Shown here: one piece after another, positions 35,401-40,351 of the stretch | How the letters are laid out: the number at the start of each line of letters is the position of its first letter | How positions within the stretch are numbered: position 1 is the stretch's first letter | Source of the DNA: Anthopleura xanthogrammica | Lineage: Eukaryota; Cnidaria; Anthozoa; Actiniaria; Actiniidae | Direction: 5' to 3' | DNA: 64,000 nt | NCBI GenBank assembly: GCA_964019055.1 | Contig: OZ025211.1 | Location: forward strand, 9,182,400 to 9,246,399 | Notes under the pieces: model-generated | What the model was told of the DNA's origin: nothing | Databases searched by the model: none | What the model saw: the letters and a program-made list of their open reading frames with translations, nothing else | Program-made: the position numbers and the translations under genes

Positions 35401-37649
35401 TTACCGGCAAACTGTCGAGTAGTTGTAGAGAGACGAATTCAGCTATTTATCACGAGTTAATTGATCCTAAGTTGTCAATCCAGTCTTGAAATAATAAAAT
35501 CTTCAGATAATTCACCATTCAAAGAAAAAAGCAGCGAAATTCTTCAAGCTACAGGAGGGAATAATATCCAAAGCACATGGTCTGATCACTGGCGACTCGT
35601 TCACGGCAAGCTGTACTTCAAAACTTTTAACTTGAACGACATATTTGTCGCTTTTATCTCTTTTGATGTTGTCCAGCTAACTTGTTTTAAAAGAAAGTAT
35701 TTTTGAAATTGTGTTTTTTGCAGTTATTAGCAAATGTTAAGAGGAAAAAAACTTATTTTAGCGAACTGTAAACTCTCAACTTTCGCTTAGTTTTCACACA
35801 GTACGTTTTCAAAGATAAGTCGCGTCTTGATTCGCTGTTTAGCTGTCAGTACTGTCATTCAATAGTTGTAAACATGCATTAAAATGGCTTTTTACTTGAG
35901 ATGTAAAATTATTTTCTAGTATTTTGTAGTTCAAATCATACATAAAATACTAATTTAAAAAGGTTTTACAGCAACGTTAACACTTTCTATGCTTCAAACA
36001 TAAATTGTATCCTCAACCATAAATTGACATTTATTTTGCCAAGCTTTCTATGCTGTTCTTGACTTAGCTTTCTTGGAGAAGGGTCGGTTATAGCAAAGGC
36101 AATGAAGATGGATGAATGCCTTCGCTTCGCATTTTTTATAAAATTTTGTTGAGTGAACTATAAATAAAAAATCGCACGACCTTCTCGTACAATTTGGAAT
36201 TAATAGGCACTCGTAATGTTTTGAAAGTTCTTTAATTGCACTCGCCTAAAGGCTCGTGCAATTACAAGAACTTTCAAAACATTACTCGTACCTATTAATT
36301 TCCAAATTGTACTCGAGGTCGTGCGATTTCCTATACTAATTCTATGCATGTATTCATATGTTCTACAATCTATAATTATTTTTCTTCGAATTGAAAAGTT
36401 TTCTAATGCTTTTGAAGGCTTAAAATAATGGTGCCTAAATCTATATATTAATCTTATTTGAGATAGAAAAAACGAAAGGAAAAAAAGAAGCAACATTTTA
36501 AAAGGATTTTTTTGACTCGTCTTCACGGTGACATAAAAAAGCACAAGGTCAAACCTTTGTTCAGTTCTTGGAAAAAATCTACATTTGTTATTCTAGTTAA
36601 ACTGTTTACAACATGGCTCTCTATAAGAACGTATACAATCAATTTTCTATCTCCAGAGTAGAATGATGATATTCAAAGAATATTCAAAGGCCGGCCAAAA
36701 ATATTAATTATACGTACTTATTGCAGTTGTTTTTCTAGATGCAAGTCTAGGCCTGTATGAACTTGGTAAACAAGAATTAAAAGTAAAATAAAATGTCTGT
36801 ACTACGCCGTTTATAACTGTTGTCTACACGCCGACCGTACACTAAACTATTTTAAAGTGTAATTCAATTTTAAGTTAAATATTAATAAGCTTCGACCATT
36901 AAAAAAACAAACAAACAAATAAACGTTAAAAACACTTACACCATCTAGGCCAAGTATTATATCTGCAGTGCCACAGGCTGTTTTCATCACCATTGCATTG
37001 GAAATAATTGATGACATAACCTTTAGTATAACCGACAGGAGGTTTGAAAGATCTCTTCGCCCCTAAGAAGCCCAGGTGTCTGCATGCAACATCAGTGTTC
37101 TCTTTAGTCCAATGATCTGCACAGATAACTCCCCACCTATGGTTCATTAATATTTCCACTCGTCCTTCATTGTAATTTTTTCCATCAACAAGGCGTATTC
37201 CATAACCATAGTAGTAGCTAGCTTTTGAGCTTGCATTAGGGTTAGGCAATGATGAAAACAAAACCATGTTTTCCGGGCTCCCTTCCGCAACCAAGGAGCC
37301 ATTGATTCTTATAGCGGTCCCAGGATGAAAGAGCAATTGCACTCCCGGTTTTAAAATCAATTGAGAACCTTCAGGGACCAATAAGTCTTTCTCTATCACA
37401 AATGGTCCTTGAGAAGGCGTCAGAGTGATGTTGCCCACCAGCTCACCAGCAAGAACAGCTGTAATGAATAAAAATGGAGCAAAATTTCAAAAGTCTGCTT
37501 TATTATTTTCTCCTCTCGTATTGATACCTGATAGGCATTGCCTACTCACGTGCACTGGAATTCTTGAGGGTTTCATTTACATCGCTGCTGTATGTCGCAT
37601 TACCCTGCGTCGAAAGAAACAGGACTAAAAGTACATGAACATGCTTCAT
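1938..37649 (-). CDS. Bark beetle/Anakonda-like giant adhesion receptor, gene 1 (complete, 40 coding exons)
   Basis: Coding exons in order of transcription: 37649-37550, 37458-36940, 33011-32527, 31864-31615, 31288-28364, 27843-25165, 24883-24767, 24679-24323, 23714-22887, 22601-22504, 21009-20881, 20492-20402, 19925-19747, 19318-19112, 18649-18542, 17820-17532, 17342-17148, 16714-16474, 16155-16002, 15581-15399, 15000-14825, 12873-12741, 12329-12228, 12087-11922, 11813-11593, 10713-10557, 10052-9915, 9194-8999, 8604-8456, 8263-8069, 7984-7836, 7359-7242, 6739-6650, 6569-6474, 6152-6063, 5622-5470, 4980-4728, 4165-3996, 3515-2586, 2215-1938. Every junction keeps phase; total 14,094 nt, about 4,697 residues. 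Introns are GT-AG except one GC-AG. In Drosophila, Bark beetle/Anakonda is a transmembrane protein of tricellular septate junctions with a tripartite extracellular part. This gene shares that plan and adds C-lectin, PSI, VWD, EGF and cadherin modules. Orthology is inferred from architecture; no search was run. Confidence 0.82.
2360..2470. repeat. Purine-rich GGGA/GGAA microsatellite in last intron of gene 1
   Basis: Imperfect GGAA/GGGA/GAGA tract. The matching tract in the second copy (58876-59078) is longer by several GAGAGGGA-type units, so it has changed length since the duplication. Confidence 0.85.
2586..3515 (-). CDS. Bark-like gene 1, exon 39: last EGF repeats, two cadherin repeats, Thr-rich stem
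   Basis: Residues about 4295-4605. It completes EGF repeat 9 ([18 protein letters not shown]) and holds repeat 10 ([15 protein letters not shown]). Two cadherin repeats follow. The first shows [35 protein letters not shown] and the linker DINDNCPVF. The second shows [28 protein letters not shown] and [11 protein letters not shown]. These carry the acidic residues of calcium sites. A Thr/Pro stem ([20 protein letters not shown]) leads to the membrane. The exon ends TCAACAG|GTACTC. Confidence 0.87.
3996..6739 (-). CDS. Bark-like gene 1, exons 33-38: run of EGF-like repeats
   Basis: Exons 6739-6650, 6569-6474, 6152-6063, 5622-5470, 4980-4728 and 4165-3996, residues about 4011-4295. Eight complete EGF-like repeats and the start of a ninth, all with the C-x-C-x8-C tail (for example [11 protein letters not shown] then [27 protein letters not shown] then DWTGKNC). 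Exon boundaries fall inside or between repeats at phase 1 or 2, as usual for EGF exons. The ninth repeat closes on the next exon. These form an extended stalk. Confidence 0.85.
6248..6427. mobile_element. MITE-like element with terminal inverted repeats
   Basis: TATAGATGGTCCTGAA at the left is matched by TTCAGGACCATCTATA at the right, with a long C run near the right end. It ends in TA on both sides. It is an intron insertion, present also in the second copy at 62935-63154. Confidence 0.6.
7242..10052 (-). CDS. Bark-like gene 1, exons 27-32: EGF-like lead and VWD domain
   Basis: Exons 10052-9915, 9194-8999, 8604-8456, 8263-8069, 7984-7836 and 7359-7242, residues about 3697-4011. An EGF-like lead ([18 protein letters not shown]) runs into the VWD signature [20 protein letters not shown]. 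The middle ([28 protein letters not shown]) and the calcium-loop-like [19 protein letters not shown] are also typical. The end ([20 protein letters not shown]) matches the C-terminal part seen in MUC4/SUSD2-type VWD regions (C...C.YD). I saw no AMOP or NIDO domain. VWD domains are extracellular and often mediate self-association. Confidence 0.82.
9270..9475. repeat. Dispersed G-rich repeat of coral type
   Basis: Intron stretch with a G run and 'CCCCTCCCCTGGATCC'-type ends; related fragments occur near 3945-3965 (CCCCTGGATCCGCCC). I cannot name the family. Confidence 0.35.
10130..10330 (-). mobile_element. tRNA-derived SINE-like fragment
   Basis: On - the stretch reads as a tRNA-like head: an A-box-like GGTTTAGTTGGATTAAG and a B-box-like GTCGTGGGTTCAACCCCC, followed by an unrelated body. 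A shorter, more decayed stretch with the same head lies at 10440-10510. It does not fold as a functional tRNA by eye. Confidence 0.5.
10557..10713 (-). CDS. Bark-like gene 1, exon 26: EGF-like cysteine-rich module
   Basis: Residues about 3645-3696. It reads [19 protein letters not shown], then [20 protein letters not shown], an EGF-like module ahead of the VWD domain. Acceptor TTTTTTTAG|CGGG, phase 0 in and phase 1 out. A candidate 31-nt micro-exon upstream (10825-10855) would break phase and was left out. Confidence 0.7.
10941..11312. repeat. (ATGG)n microsatellite, about 370 bp
   Basis: Nearly perfect GGAT/ATGG repeat, with ATGAGATGG interruptions at the left end. All open frames across it are repeat artefacts. 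It lies in the intron between exons 11813-11593 and 10713-10557 of gene 1. Confidence 0.95.
11321..11514. mobile_element. MITE-like inverted repeat next to the (ATGG)n tract
   Basis: Left arm CTATTAATCACTATTACTCA and right arm TGAGTAATAGTGACTAATAG are near-perfect inverted copies. The match continues inward through AGAACATTCAAGTA / TACTTGAATGTTCT and TACATCAAATACACAAG / CTTGTGTATTTGATGT. About 85-base arms with a short loop; non-coding. Confidence 0.7.
11593..12873 (-). CDS. Bark-like gene 1, exons 22-25: continuation of the unassigned beta-rich region
   Basis: Exons 12873-12741, 12329-12228, 12087-11922 and 11813-11593, residues about 3438-3644. The region repeats stretches of the type [40 protein letters not shown] and [18 protein letters not shown], separated by Ser/Ala-rich strands ([32 protein letters not shown]). 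The recurring 'aliphatic-x-IP-x-aliphatic' element suggests an internal repeat. I do not recognise it. The final exon ends AAGTGG|GTAAAG in phase 0 and joins exon 10713-10557 directly; the 7 long-range junctions around it all fit. Confidence 0.7.
12998..14386 (+). mobile_element. Non-coding element with terminal hairpins, copy 1 (about 1.39 kb)
   Basis: Left end TATAGGAAATCGCACGACCT opens a long palindrome (to about 13165). The right end holds the hairpin TTGGTACTCCTACGGAGTACCAA and finishes GTCGAGTGTACTATAA. A second copy lies inverted at 34348-36335, with near-identical interior sequence (for example around 13315-13395 against 35880-35960). No open frame. Terminal TATA on both ends may mark the target site. 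Class unknown. Confidence 0.65.
14384..14454. repeat. (AAT)n microsatellite abutting element copy 1
   Basis: About 70 bp of pure ATA/AAT repeat starting exactly at the right end of the 12998-14386 element; the element end may have seeded it. Confidence 0.95.
14825..16155 (-). CDS. Bark-like gene 1, exons 19-21: beta-rich region with a furin-like site and a GC-AG intron
   Basis: Exons 16155-16002, 15581-15399 and 15000-14825, residues about 3267-3437. The first exon ends GCAAAG|GCAAGT, a GC donor that matches the GC-AG consensus; with it the phase to the next exon is right. Around residue 3355-3360 stands RHVRRKR followed by AV, a dibasic furin-type site (R-X-K/R-R). The following residues ([47 protein letters not shown]) alternate hydrophobic and small polar residues, suggesting beta strands. 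No family recognised. Confidence 0.72.
16474..17820 (-). CDS. Bark-like gene 1, exons 16-18: repeated module of unknown family
   Basis: Exons 17820-17532, 17342-17148 and 16714-16474, residues about 3025-3266. Two copies of one module can be seen. The first has [20 protein letters not shown], then [20 protein letters not shown], then [14 protein letters not shown]. The second has [13 protein letters not shown], then [20 protein letters not shown], then [16 protein letters not shown]. The shared core is G(D/N)VI(S/V)SN...G(F/V)..(T/K)(I/V)..(I/V). I do not recognise the family in animal proteins; some bacterial surface proteins have a similar GD-V-..GF..+V..V core, recalled only in general terms. 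Function unknown. Confidence 0.72.
16815..17115. repeat. Pentanucleotide array: (CGCCA)n then (CAGCA)n
   Basis: Five to seven CGCCA units run straight into more than 50 near-perfect CAGCA units, in the intron between exons 17342-17148 and 16714-16474. The 5-bp unit gives open frames with Cys/Ala/Val/Leu repeats on -, which are artefacts. Confidence 0.95.
18010..18175 (-). mobile_element. Degraded SINE-like fragment
   Basis: On - it reads GGTGGCTTGGATGGCACAGT, like a tRNA A-box head, but the B-box region is poor. A similar body lies at 51320-51490. Weak call. Confidence 0.3.
18542..18649 (-). CDS. Bark-like gene 1, exon 15: small cysteine-rich link
   Basis: Residues about 2989-3024, 36 codons, phase 0 at both ends. 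It holds five cysteines ([23 protein letters not shown]). It follows the PSI domain and may be a second, degenerate PSI or simply an extended knot. The acceptor (TTATTATGAAG) is weak in pyrimidines near the AG but the exon fits phase on both sides. Confidence 0.65.
19112..19318 (-). CDS. Bark-like gene 1, exon 14: PSI (plexin-semaphorin-integrin) domain
   Basis: Residues about 2920-2988. The cysteine pattern [20 protein letters not shown], followed by DNFGQCLPG and [11 protein letters not shown], is that of a PSI domain (C..C..C....CGWC...C). PSI domains are small disulfide knots that orient neighbouring extracellular domains. Donor choice: the reading CAA ATA AGG|GTAAAT keeps phase 0 with the next exon. 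Confidence 0.75.
19427..19667. repeat. Minisatellite, three tandem units of about 80-86 bp
   Basis: Three consecutive copies of a unit that contains TTTTACCCTGGATATC, TTCCCCAAGCCAGGCGG and GAGATAACGGGACGTCACC. The middle unit has an extra TATC. It lies in the intron between exons 19925-19747 and 19318-19112. Confidence 0.9.
19747..19925 (-). CDS. Bark-like gene 1, exon 13: two EGF-like repeats
   Basis: Residues about 2859-2919. Two EGF-like repeats can be read: [20 protein letters not shown] with [10 protein letters not shown], then [20 protein letters not shown] ending at RCLPGIS. The second repeat closes on the next exon (GRAC). The exon ends ATATCC|GTAAGT in phase 0. Confidence 0.78.
19975..20365. 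repeat. Composite purine microsatellite (GAAG/GCAA/ACAA)
   Basis: Blocks of AAGGAAGCAAGCAAGCAAAC alternate regularly in the middle, flanked by GAAG and GAAAG arrays. Frames on both strands are open by composition only. Confidence 0.95.
20402..22601 (-). CDS. Bark-like gene 1, exons 10-12: C-type lectin-like domain
   Basis: Exons 22601-22504, 21009-20881 and 20492-20402, residues about 2753-2859. The pattern is standard: [20 protein letters not shown], then [14 protein letters not shown], then [11 protein letters not shown], and closing CGSLQPFVC. The EPN/QPD sugar-binding triplet and WND motif of calcium-dependent lectins are absent, so carbohydrate binding is doubtful. Drosophila Anakonda also carries a C-type lectin-like domain between the tripartite part and the membrane. 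The first intron of this group contains the Crypton-type remnant at 21208-21710. Confidence 0.8.
21208..21710 (+). pseudogene. Crypton/KIAA1958-type tyrosine recombinase remnant
   Basis: A frame from 21208 to about 21359 reads [20 protein letters not shown] and [13 protein letters not shown], then stops. The frame at 21360-21710 continues with [38 protein letters not shown] and RHYN. The HxLR, GH and final Tyr positions are those of tyrosine recombinases, and the W...PLGVN..M lead is usual in Crypton-derived animal proteins. The two parts are out of frame by a small indel near 21355, and the N-terminal domains are missing, so this is a decayed fragment. It lies antisense inside a gene 1 intron (between the first two lectin exons). 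Confidence 0.72.
22090..22270. mobile_element. Long palindrome (MITE-like)
   Basis: AATAAAAAACAGTTTTCCGTGTATTATACTCTGATAAAGACAC on the left is inverted on the right almost perfectly, through GGGATGTGGAGAGAACAC / GTGTTCTCTCCACATCCC, with a short loop rich in CG. Could be an independent MITE or the end of the element carrying the recombinase remnant. Confidence 0.65.
22345..22492. repeat. (GTAGATGG)n octanucleotide microsatellite
   Basis: About 15 perfect copies of an 8-bp unit, ending 10 bases before the donor of exon 22601-22504 of gene 1. The exon itself is unaffected. Confidence 0.95.
22887..23714 (-). CDS. Bark-like gene 1, exon 9: PbH1 helix ending unit 3 at the third NWWG
   Basis: Residues about 2478-2753. 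Helix turns such as [38 protein letters not shown] and [17 protein letters not shown] lead to [19 protein letters not shown]. This is the third copy of the motif that closes each large unit. The exon leaves in phase 1 at ACCAT|GTAAGT. Confidence 0.8.
24323..24883 (-). CDS. Bark-like gene 1, exons 7-8: MAM-like jelly-roll segment of unit 3
   Basis: Two exons, 24883-24767 and 24679-24323, residues about 2320-2477. The opening [18 protein letters not shown] resembles the first strand of MAM domains (Cys, then CGW/CGF). The remainder is rich in aromatic-ended strands: [69 protein letters not shown]. These match MAM spacing approximately. Units 1 and 2 lack this segment. The donor of exon 7 is CTACG|GTCTGT, weaker than its neighbours but the only one that keeps phase. 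Confidence 0.6.
24993..25022. repeat. Poly-C run followed by (CA)n
   Basis: A C run of about 18 and a short ACACAC stretch, in the intron between exons 27843-25165 and 24883-24767. Prone to sequencing error. Confidence 0.85.
25165..27843 (-). CDS. Bark-like gene 1, exon 6 (2,679 nt): PbH1 helix, second WWG, cap and SRCR domain 3, start of CUB-like domain 3
   Basis: Residues about 1427-2319. Helix turns ([38 protein letters not shown]) run to [13 protein letters not shown], the unit-2 closing motif with Ser in place of the second-last Asn position. The third cap follows ([19 protein letters not shown]) and then a well-formed SRCR domain ([44 protein letters not shown]). Further helix turns and a CUB-like segment starting [19 protein letters not shown] complete the exon. 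Only two neighbouring exons in the window exceed 2.5 kb. Confidence 0.82.
28364..31288 (-). CDS. Bark-like gene 1, exon 5 (2,925 nt): long PbH1 helix, first NWWG, cap and SRCR domain 2, CUB-like domain 2
   Basis: Residues about 452-1426, all in one uninterrupted exon. It starts with many parallel beta-helix turns of about 22-25 residues (pattern [19 protein letters not shown], then [18 protein letters not shown]). Unit 1 closes at the NWWG motif ([14 protein letters not shown]). Unit 2 opens with its own cap ([19 protein letters not shown]) and an SRCR domain ([15 protein letters not shown], ending YVLQVQC). More helix turns and a CUB-like segment ([10 protein letters not shown] to LLVFTVN) complete the exon. 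The donor is AATG|GTGAGT. Many N-glycosylation sequons fit an extracellular protein. Confidence 0.82.
31615..31864 (-). CDS. Bark-like gene 1, exon 4: CUB-like domain 1
   Basis: Residues about 368-451. Strand-rich sequence with [20 protein letters not shown] and [18 protein letters not shown], ending VDFVIIDEK. The closing pattern (small residue, aliphatic, phenylalanine or lysine, then FVIIDE) is that of CUB-like sandwiches. The same kind of domain recurs in units 2 and 3. The usual four CUB cysteines are not all present, so the family call is by position and strand pattern. Confidence 0.6.
32527..33011 (-). CDS. Bark-like gene 1, exon 3: first PbH1 helix segment and start of CUB-like domain 1
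   Basis: Residues about 207-368. After the SRCR end come short repeats of the parallel beta-helix type, with alternating hydrophobic strands such as [17 protein letters not shown] and [10 protein letters not shown]. The segment ends in a Cys-containing stretch ([17 protein letters not shown]) that begins a CUB-like sandwich completed by exon 4. The acceptor is GTTCAG|GC and the exon leaves in phase 0. Confidence 0.75.
34457..34562. mobile_element. Small MITE nested in element copy 2
   Basis: CCCATTTCAGACCATGTG at the left and CATGTGGTCTGAAATGGG at the right are inverted. Copy 1 lacks this segment. Related sequence (TTTCAGACCATGTGTCATT) occurs at about 6920 and 63645. Confidence 0.7.
34776..35121. 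mobile_element. Second MITE nested in element copy 2
   Basis: CTTTATTATATCCATTTTGA at the left is inverted at the right (TCAAAATGGATATAATAAAG). Inside are several GTAATCTGATTGGCTG-type short repeats. Just to its left (34633-34774) is a separate palindrome built on TTTGGTCTGATATCAAAC. Copy 1 lacks both. Confidence 0.65.
36940..37458 (-). CDS. Bark-like gene 1, exon 2: beta-helix cap and SRCR domain 1
   Basis: Residues about 34-206. The first half is the short beta-helix cap that opens each of the three large units ([20 protein letters not shown], then [20 protein letters not shown]). A scavenger receptor cysteine-rich domain follows, with [19 protein letters not shown], the VACRHLGF signature and [15 protein letters not shown]. 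The last cysteine codon is split across the junction (T|GTAAGT), so the domain finishes on the next exon. SRCR domains are extracellular ligand-binding modules and sit in the same place in Bark beetle proteins. Confidence 0.82.
37550..37649 (-). CDS. Bark-like gene 1, first coding exon: start codon and signal peptide
   Basis: The ATG follows directly after a CTTTCAG acceptor, so a non-coding 5' exon must lie upstream. The first residues [18 protein letters not shown] form a typical signal peptide: basic start, Leu/Val core, small residues before the cleavage site near residue 18-20. Two N-glycosylation sequons follow. The exon ends at GCAC|GTGAGT in phase 1. No earlier in-frame ATG is possible because the acceptor precedes it. 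Confidence 0.75.
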
Positions 37650-37759
37650 CTGAAAGAAAAACATTTGTTTTAAGGTTACTAAAAGTGCGACAACAAAACG
37701 ACAATATTTCCACCCTCTCAATTCTAAAATGATTTAGAGAATGGAACATAAGTACTCAC

Positions 37760-37860
37760 TGGTATGCAACTACGAGATTTACTACAACCTACAGGCCTAG
37801 GGAATGCGCCCAGGTCTATAGAGCTGTTAATTTGTGACGTCAGTGTCCGGGTCCAACTGC
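37760..37860 (-). other. Possible 5' UTR exon of Bark-like gene 1 (upstream end unknown)
   Basis: A good donor on - (ATACCA|GTGAGTACT, exon low end 37760) lies about 110 bases before the acceptor that abuts the start codon. The upstream limit near 37860 is a guess; I saw no clear promoter element. Transcript 5' end data would settle it. Confidence 0.3.
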
Positions 37861-38337
37861 TCACAAAAAAGCTAAAATAGAGCGAAAACTATTCTCAATG
37901 ACTTAAACTCTCTCTAGAGAGAACTTTGGACAACAAATCCTGTCAGAAAGAAAAAGTAAAATAAATTTTCATAAAACTGCTTTCGTTTTGGACCAATTCG
38001 ATAACATAATTTTTTGCTCATACCAATACACGCTTTTAGTAATTATTCTACACAATTCAATCTAAATGCTAAAAGTCTTAGAAAAACGCTTTAACTAAAG
38101 TTACGAAAGCCACAGCATTCTAGGTGACTACTTATATTATATTTTATCCAAGAACTATAATGATTATGCCAAGTTACTAAGATCGAAGTGGAATAACACG
38201 GTATTGCACATGGACCTACCTCGAAGTAGGATTTTGTCCTAATGGTTTTCTGCGATGAAGACTCTGTTTGTGAGTTCTTCAAGATTCGATCTGCATGTTA
38301 ACGCCCAAAGTAAACAGTGGCTATTCTAAGATGTCAC

Positions 38338-38670
38338 ACTACGAGGATACTGGCAGAAAAAAGAACTCTTCGTTAATATATTTGATTTCTCAAAGGCAAC
38401 TCTTTATTCCAAAGATTGATTCCGAGACTTACACAAAGAAAATCTTCTGGACTTATTTGAATTAATTCGATTTTTACGATATCTTTTTTTACTAGGATGT
38501 CTATACGTCAATCGTACTACGAGGTCACAGGACCAAAGAGCCTGATTCATTGTTTGCGGCATCTAAAAGCGAGCTCTTCGTAAATAAATTTATTTCTCGA
38601 AGGCATTCCTTATTTTAATAAATGATTCAGAAACTTATACATAGAAAATCAATTTTGTGGTTTGAAAAAA
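38338..38670. repeat. Imperfect direct repeat, two units of about 150-180 bp
   Basis: ACTACGAGG...CTCTTCGTTAATAT...TTCTCAAAGGCAA...GAAAATC at 38338-38450 recurs with changes at 38516-38650. No gene was seen in 37.9-40.3 kb apart from this and microsatellites. Confidence 0.6.
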
Positions 38671-38732
38671 TACCGGCCAGACTTATTCCAAAACAATTTC
38701 TGACCTAGTATTTTGGTGACAATGCAAATCTA

Positions 38733-38764
38733 ATCCTGTTCTAATCTAATCTAATCTAATCTAA
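38733..38764. repeat. (TAATC)n microsatellite
   Basis: Five or six TAATC units. Confidence 0.85.
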
Positions 38765-39508
38765 TACTATAGTGAGGGTTAGTCCTTTCCGTGTTTCGTA
38801 TTCAGCTGTTCATCGACGAAAGAAAGTTAAAGTCTTAATTAATCTCGTTAAGCATTACAAGAGAATTTTTTTACGAAGGAAATGATGTTTCAAATTTAAG
38901 TGATCGAATATTTTCGAGGTGAATTAACAACATTAATATCAATTATCGTTAACTTTATTTACAAACTCTTGTATAAACATCAATTCTTCGAAACGTCGCA
39001 TCCGATCTTGGATTAAGCAACCTAGTCATGGCAGTCAGACGATTTAAATAAAATCATCTATTCATTATATCATAACTTTCTTCATTTTACTAAGAGAAAA
39101 CGTTTCAGCCGCTCGCAGCAGGAAGTAATGCATTTAGTGTTTATCTTTTCCTTGTTTTTCCACCATAAACAGCGTTTCTACTGTTTGCATAACTAATTGC
39201 AAACGAAGAAAGCTATTCACTACATGATACAATCACACACATTACTGCTACCGAGAATATGTACCTTCAGCAAGTCGCTTTTCGTTTATTTGCAAAGAAG
39301 GTTGGATTTGAGTCCTCATGGATGTGATGCCATAGTGTTTGCCGCCCATTGCAAACTTAATATTTGCAGGGTTTTTTTCTTGAAAATGTAGACTAATGTC
39401 ATGTCACGCGATCTCTAAAAGGCCAAGATTGTTAAGATGAAGTTTAGACAAATATAGACCTATATATACGTTTGTAGTGGAAAACGGCTTTTGATATGCA
39501 CCTAGTTT

Positions 39509-39660
39509 TGAGGAAGGAAGGAAGGAAGGAAGGAAGGAAGGAAGGAAGGAAGGAAGGAAAGAAGGAAGGAAAGAAGGAAGGAAGGAAGAAAGGATAAAGG
39601 AGGAAGGCAGGAATGCAGGAAATAAAGGAAGGAAAAAGGGAGTAAGAATTTAGAGAGAAA
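39509..39660. repeat. (GGAA)n microsatellite
   Basis: GGAA array with GAAAG interruptions, decaying to the right. Confidence 0.9.
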
Positions 39661-40351
39661 GGATACAAAAGCATATTCGAAATAGAGTAAATTATAACGC
39701 CGTAAACTTTTCGTTAGATTTGAATCTCGTTAAAAAAATCGGTTGAATAGCACTAGATACGTTCTAAGTACAACAATAATATATTCTTATTAAAAGTCAG
39801 CCATTCCCTTGGACATTAAGGTAACTATATAAACCTTATCTTTTTTGTACGCCTACGGCCCTACTTTGCAGGGACCCAGGAGTACCCTAAAAAGTTGTGG
39901 GTCTATATATATAAGATACAAGTATGGGAAATAGTGGTGGGGCTAAGATTGAAAAATATAAGAGACTAGAATGGAACAAAGGAAAAAGTGGTAGGGTTGT
40001 AGCCCTTCCAGCCCCTCCCCCCGCGCGGTCCCTGCTTTGCTGTTGCGTTATCATCACTAAAACGACATTATATAGCTAATATATGTATACCAAGACTATT
40101 TTTCCTGGTTTTGTTCAGGCTATTTAAAGAACTTTTACATCCCCAAATTATTTTTTTATTGATTCATATTGAACATACCTGTGCGCAAATAAAGAATCGA
40201 TCATGAGCATTAACAATCCCACGCTGAATTAAGGAAACAAGGAAAAGGATCTCAAGGTAATATTTGAATGGAAGGATGTTATCATTGCTCGCTACTGACA
40301 AAACAAGTTGTTTTAGTAAGTTTCAATCAATTAATAACTCTTAATTCAATT

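Larger units (their letters stand above)
34348..36335 (-). mobile_element. Non-coding element with terminal hairpins, copy 2 (about 2.0 kb, inverted, with nested insertions)
   Basis: This is the reverse complement of the element at 12998-14386: CTCGAGGTCGTGCGATTTCCTATA at the right end, TATACTACACTCGACAAAAT at the left, with the same TTGGTACTCCGTAGGAGTACCAA hairpin. It is longer because of insertions between about 34457 and 35121 and a roughly 60-bp insertion near 35990-36050. It lies in the intron between exons 37458-36940 and 33011-32527 of gene 1. Confidence 0.7.

Noticed and set aside
38091..38282. 63-codon frame on - upstream of the receptor
   Set aside because: No homology or splice support; sits in the promoter-side intergenic region.
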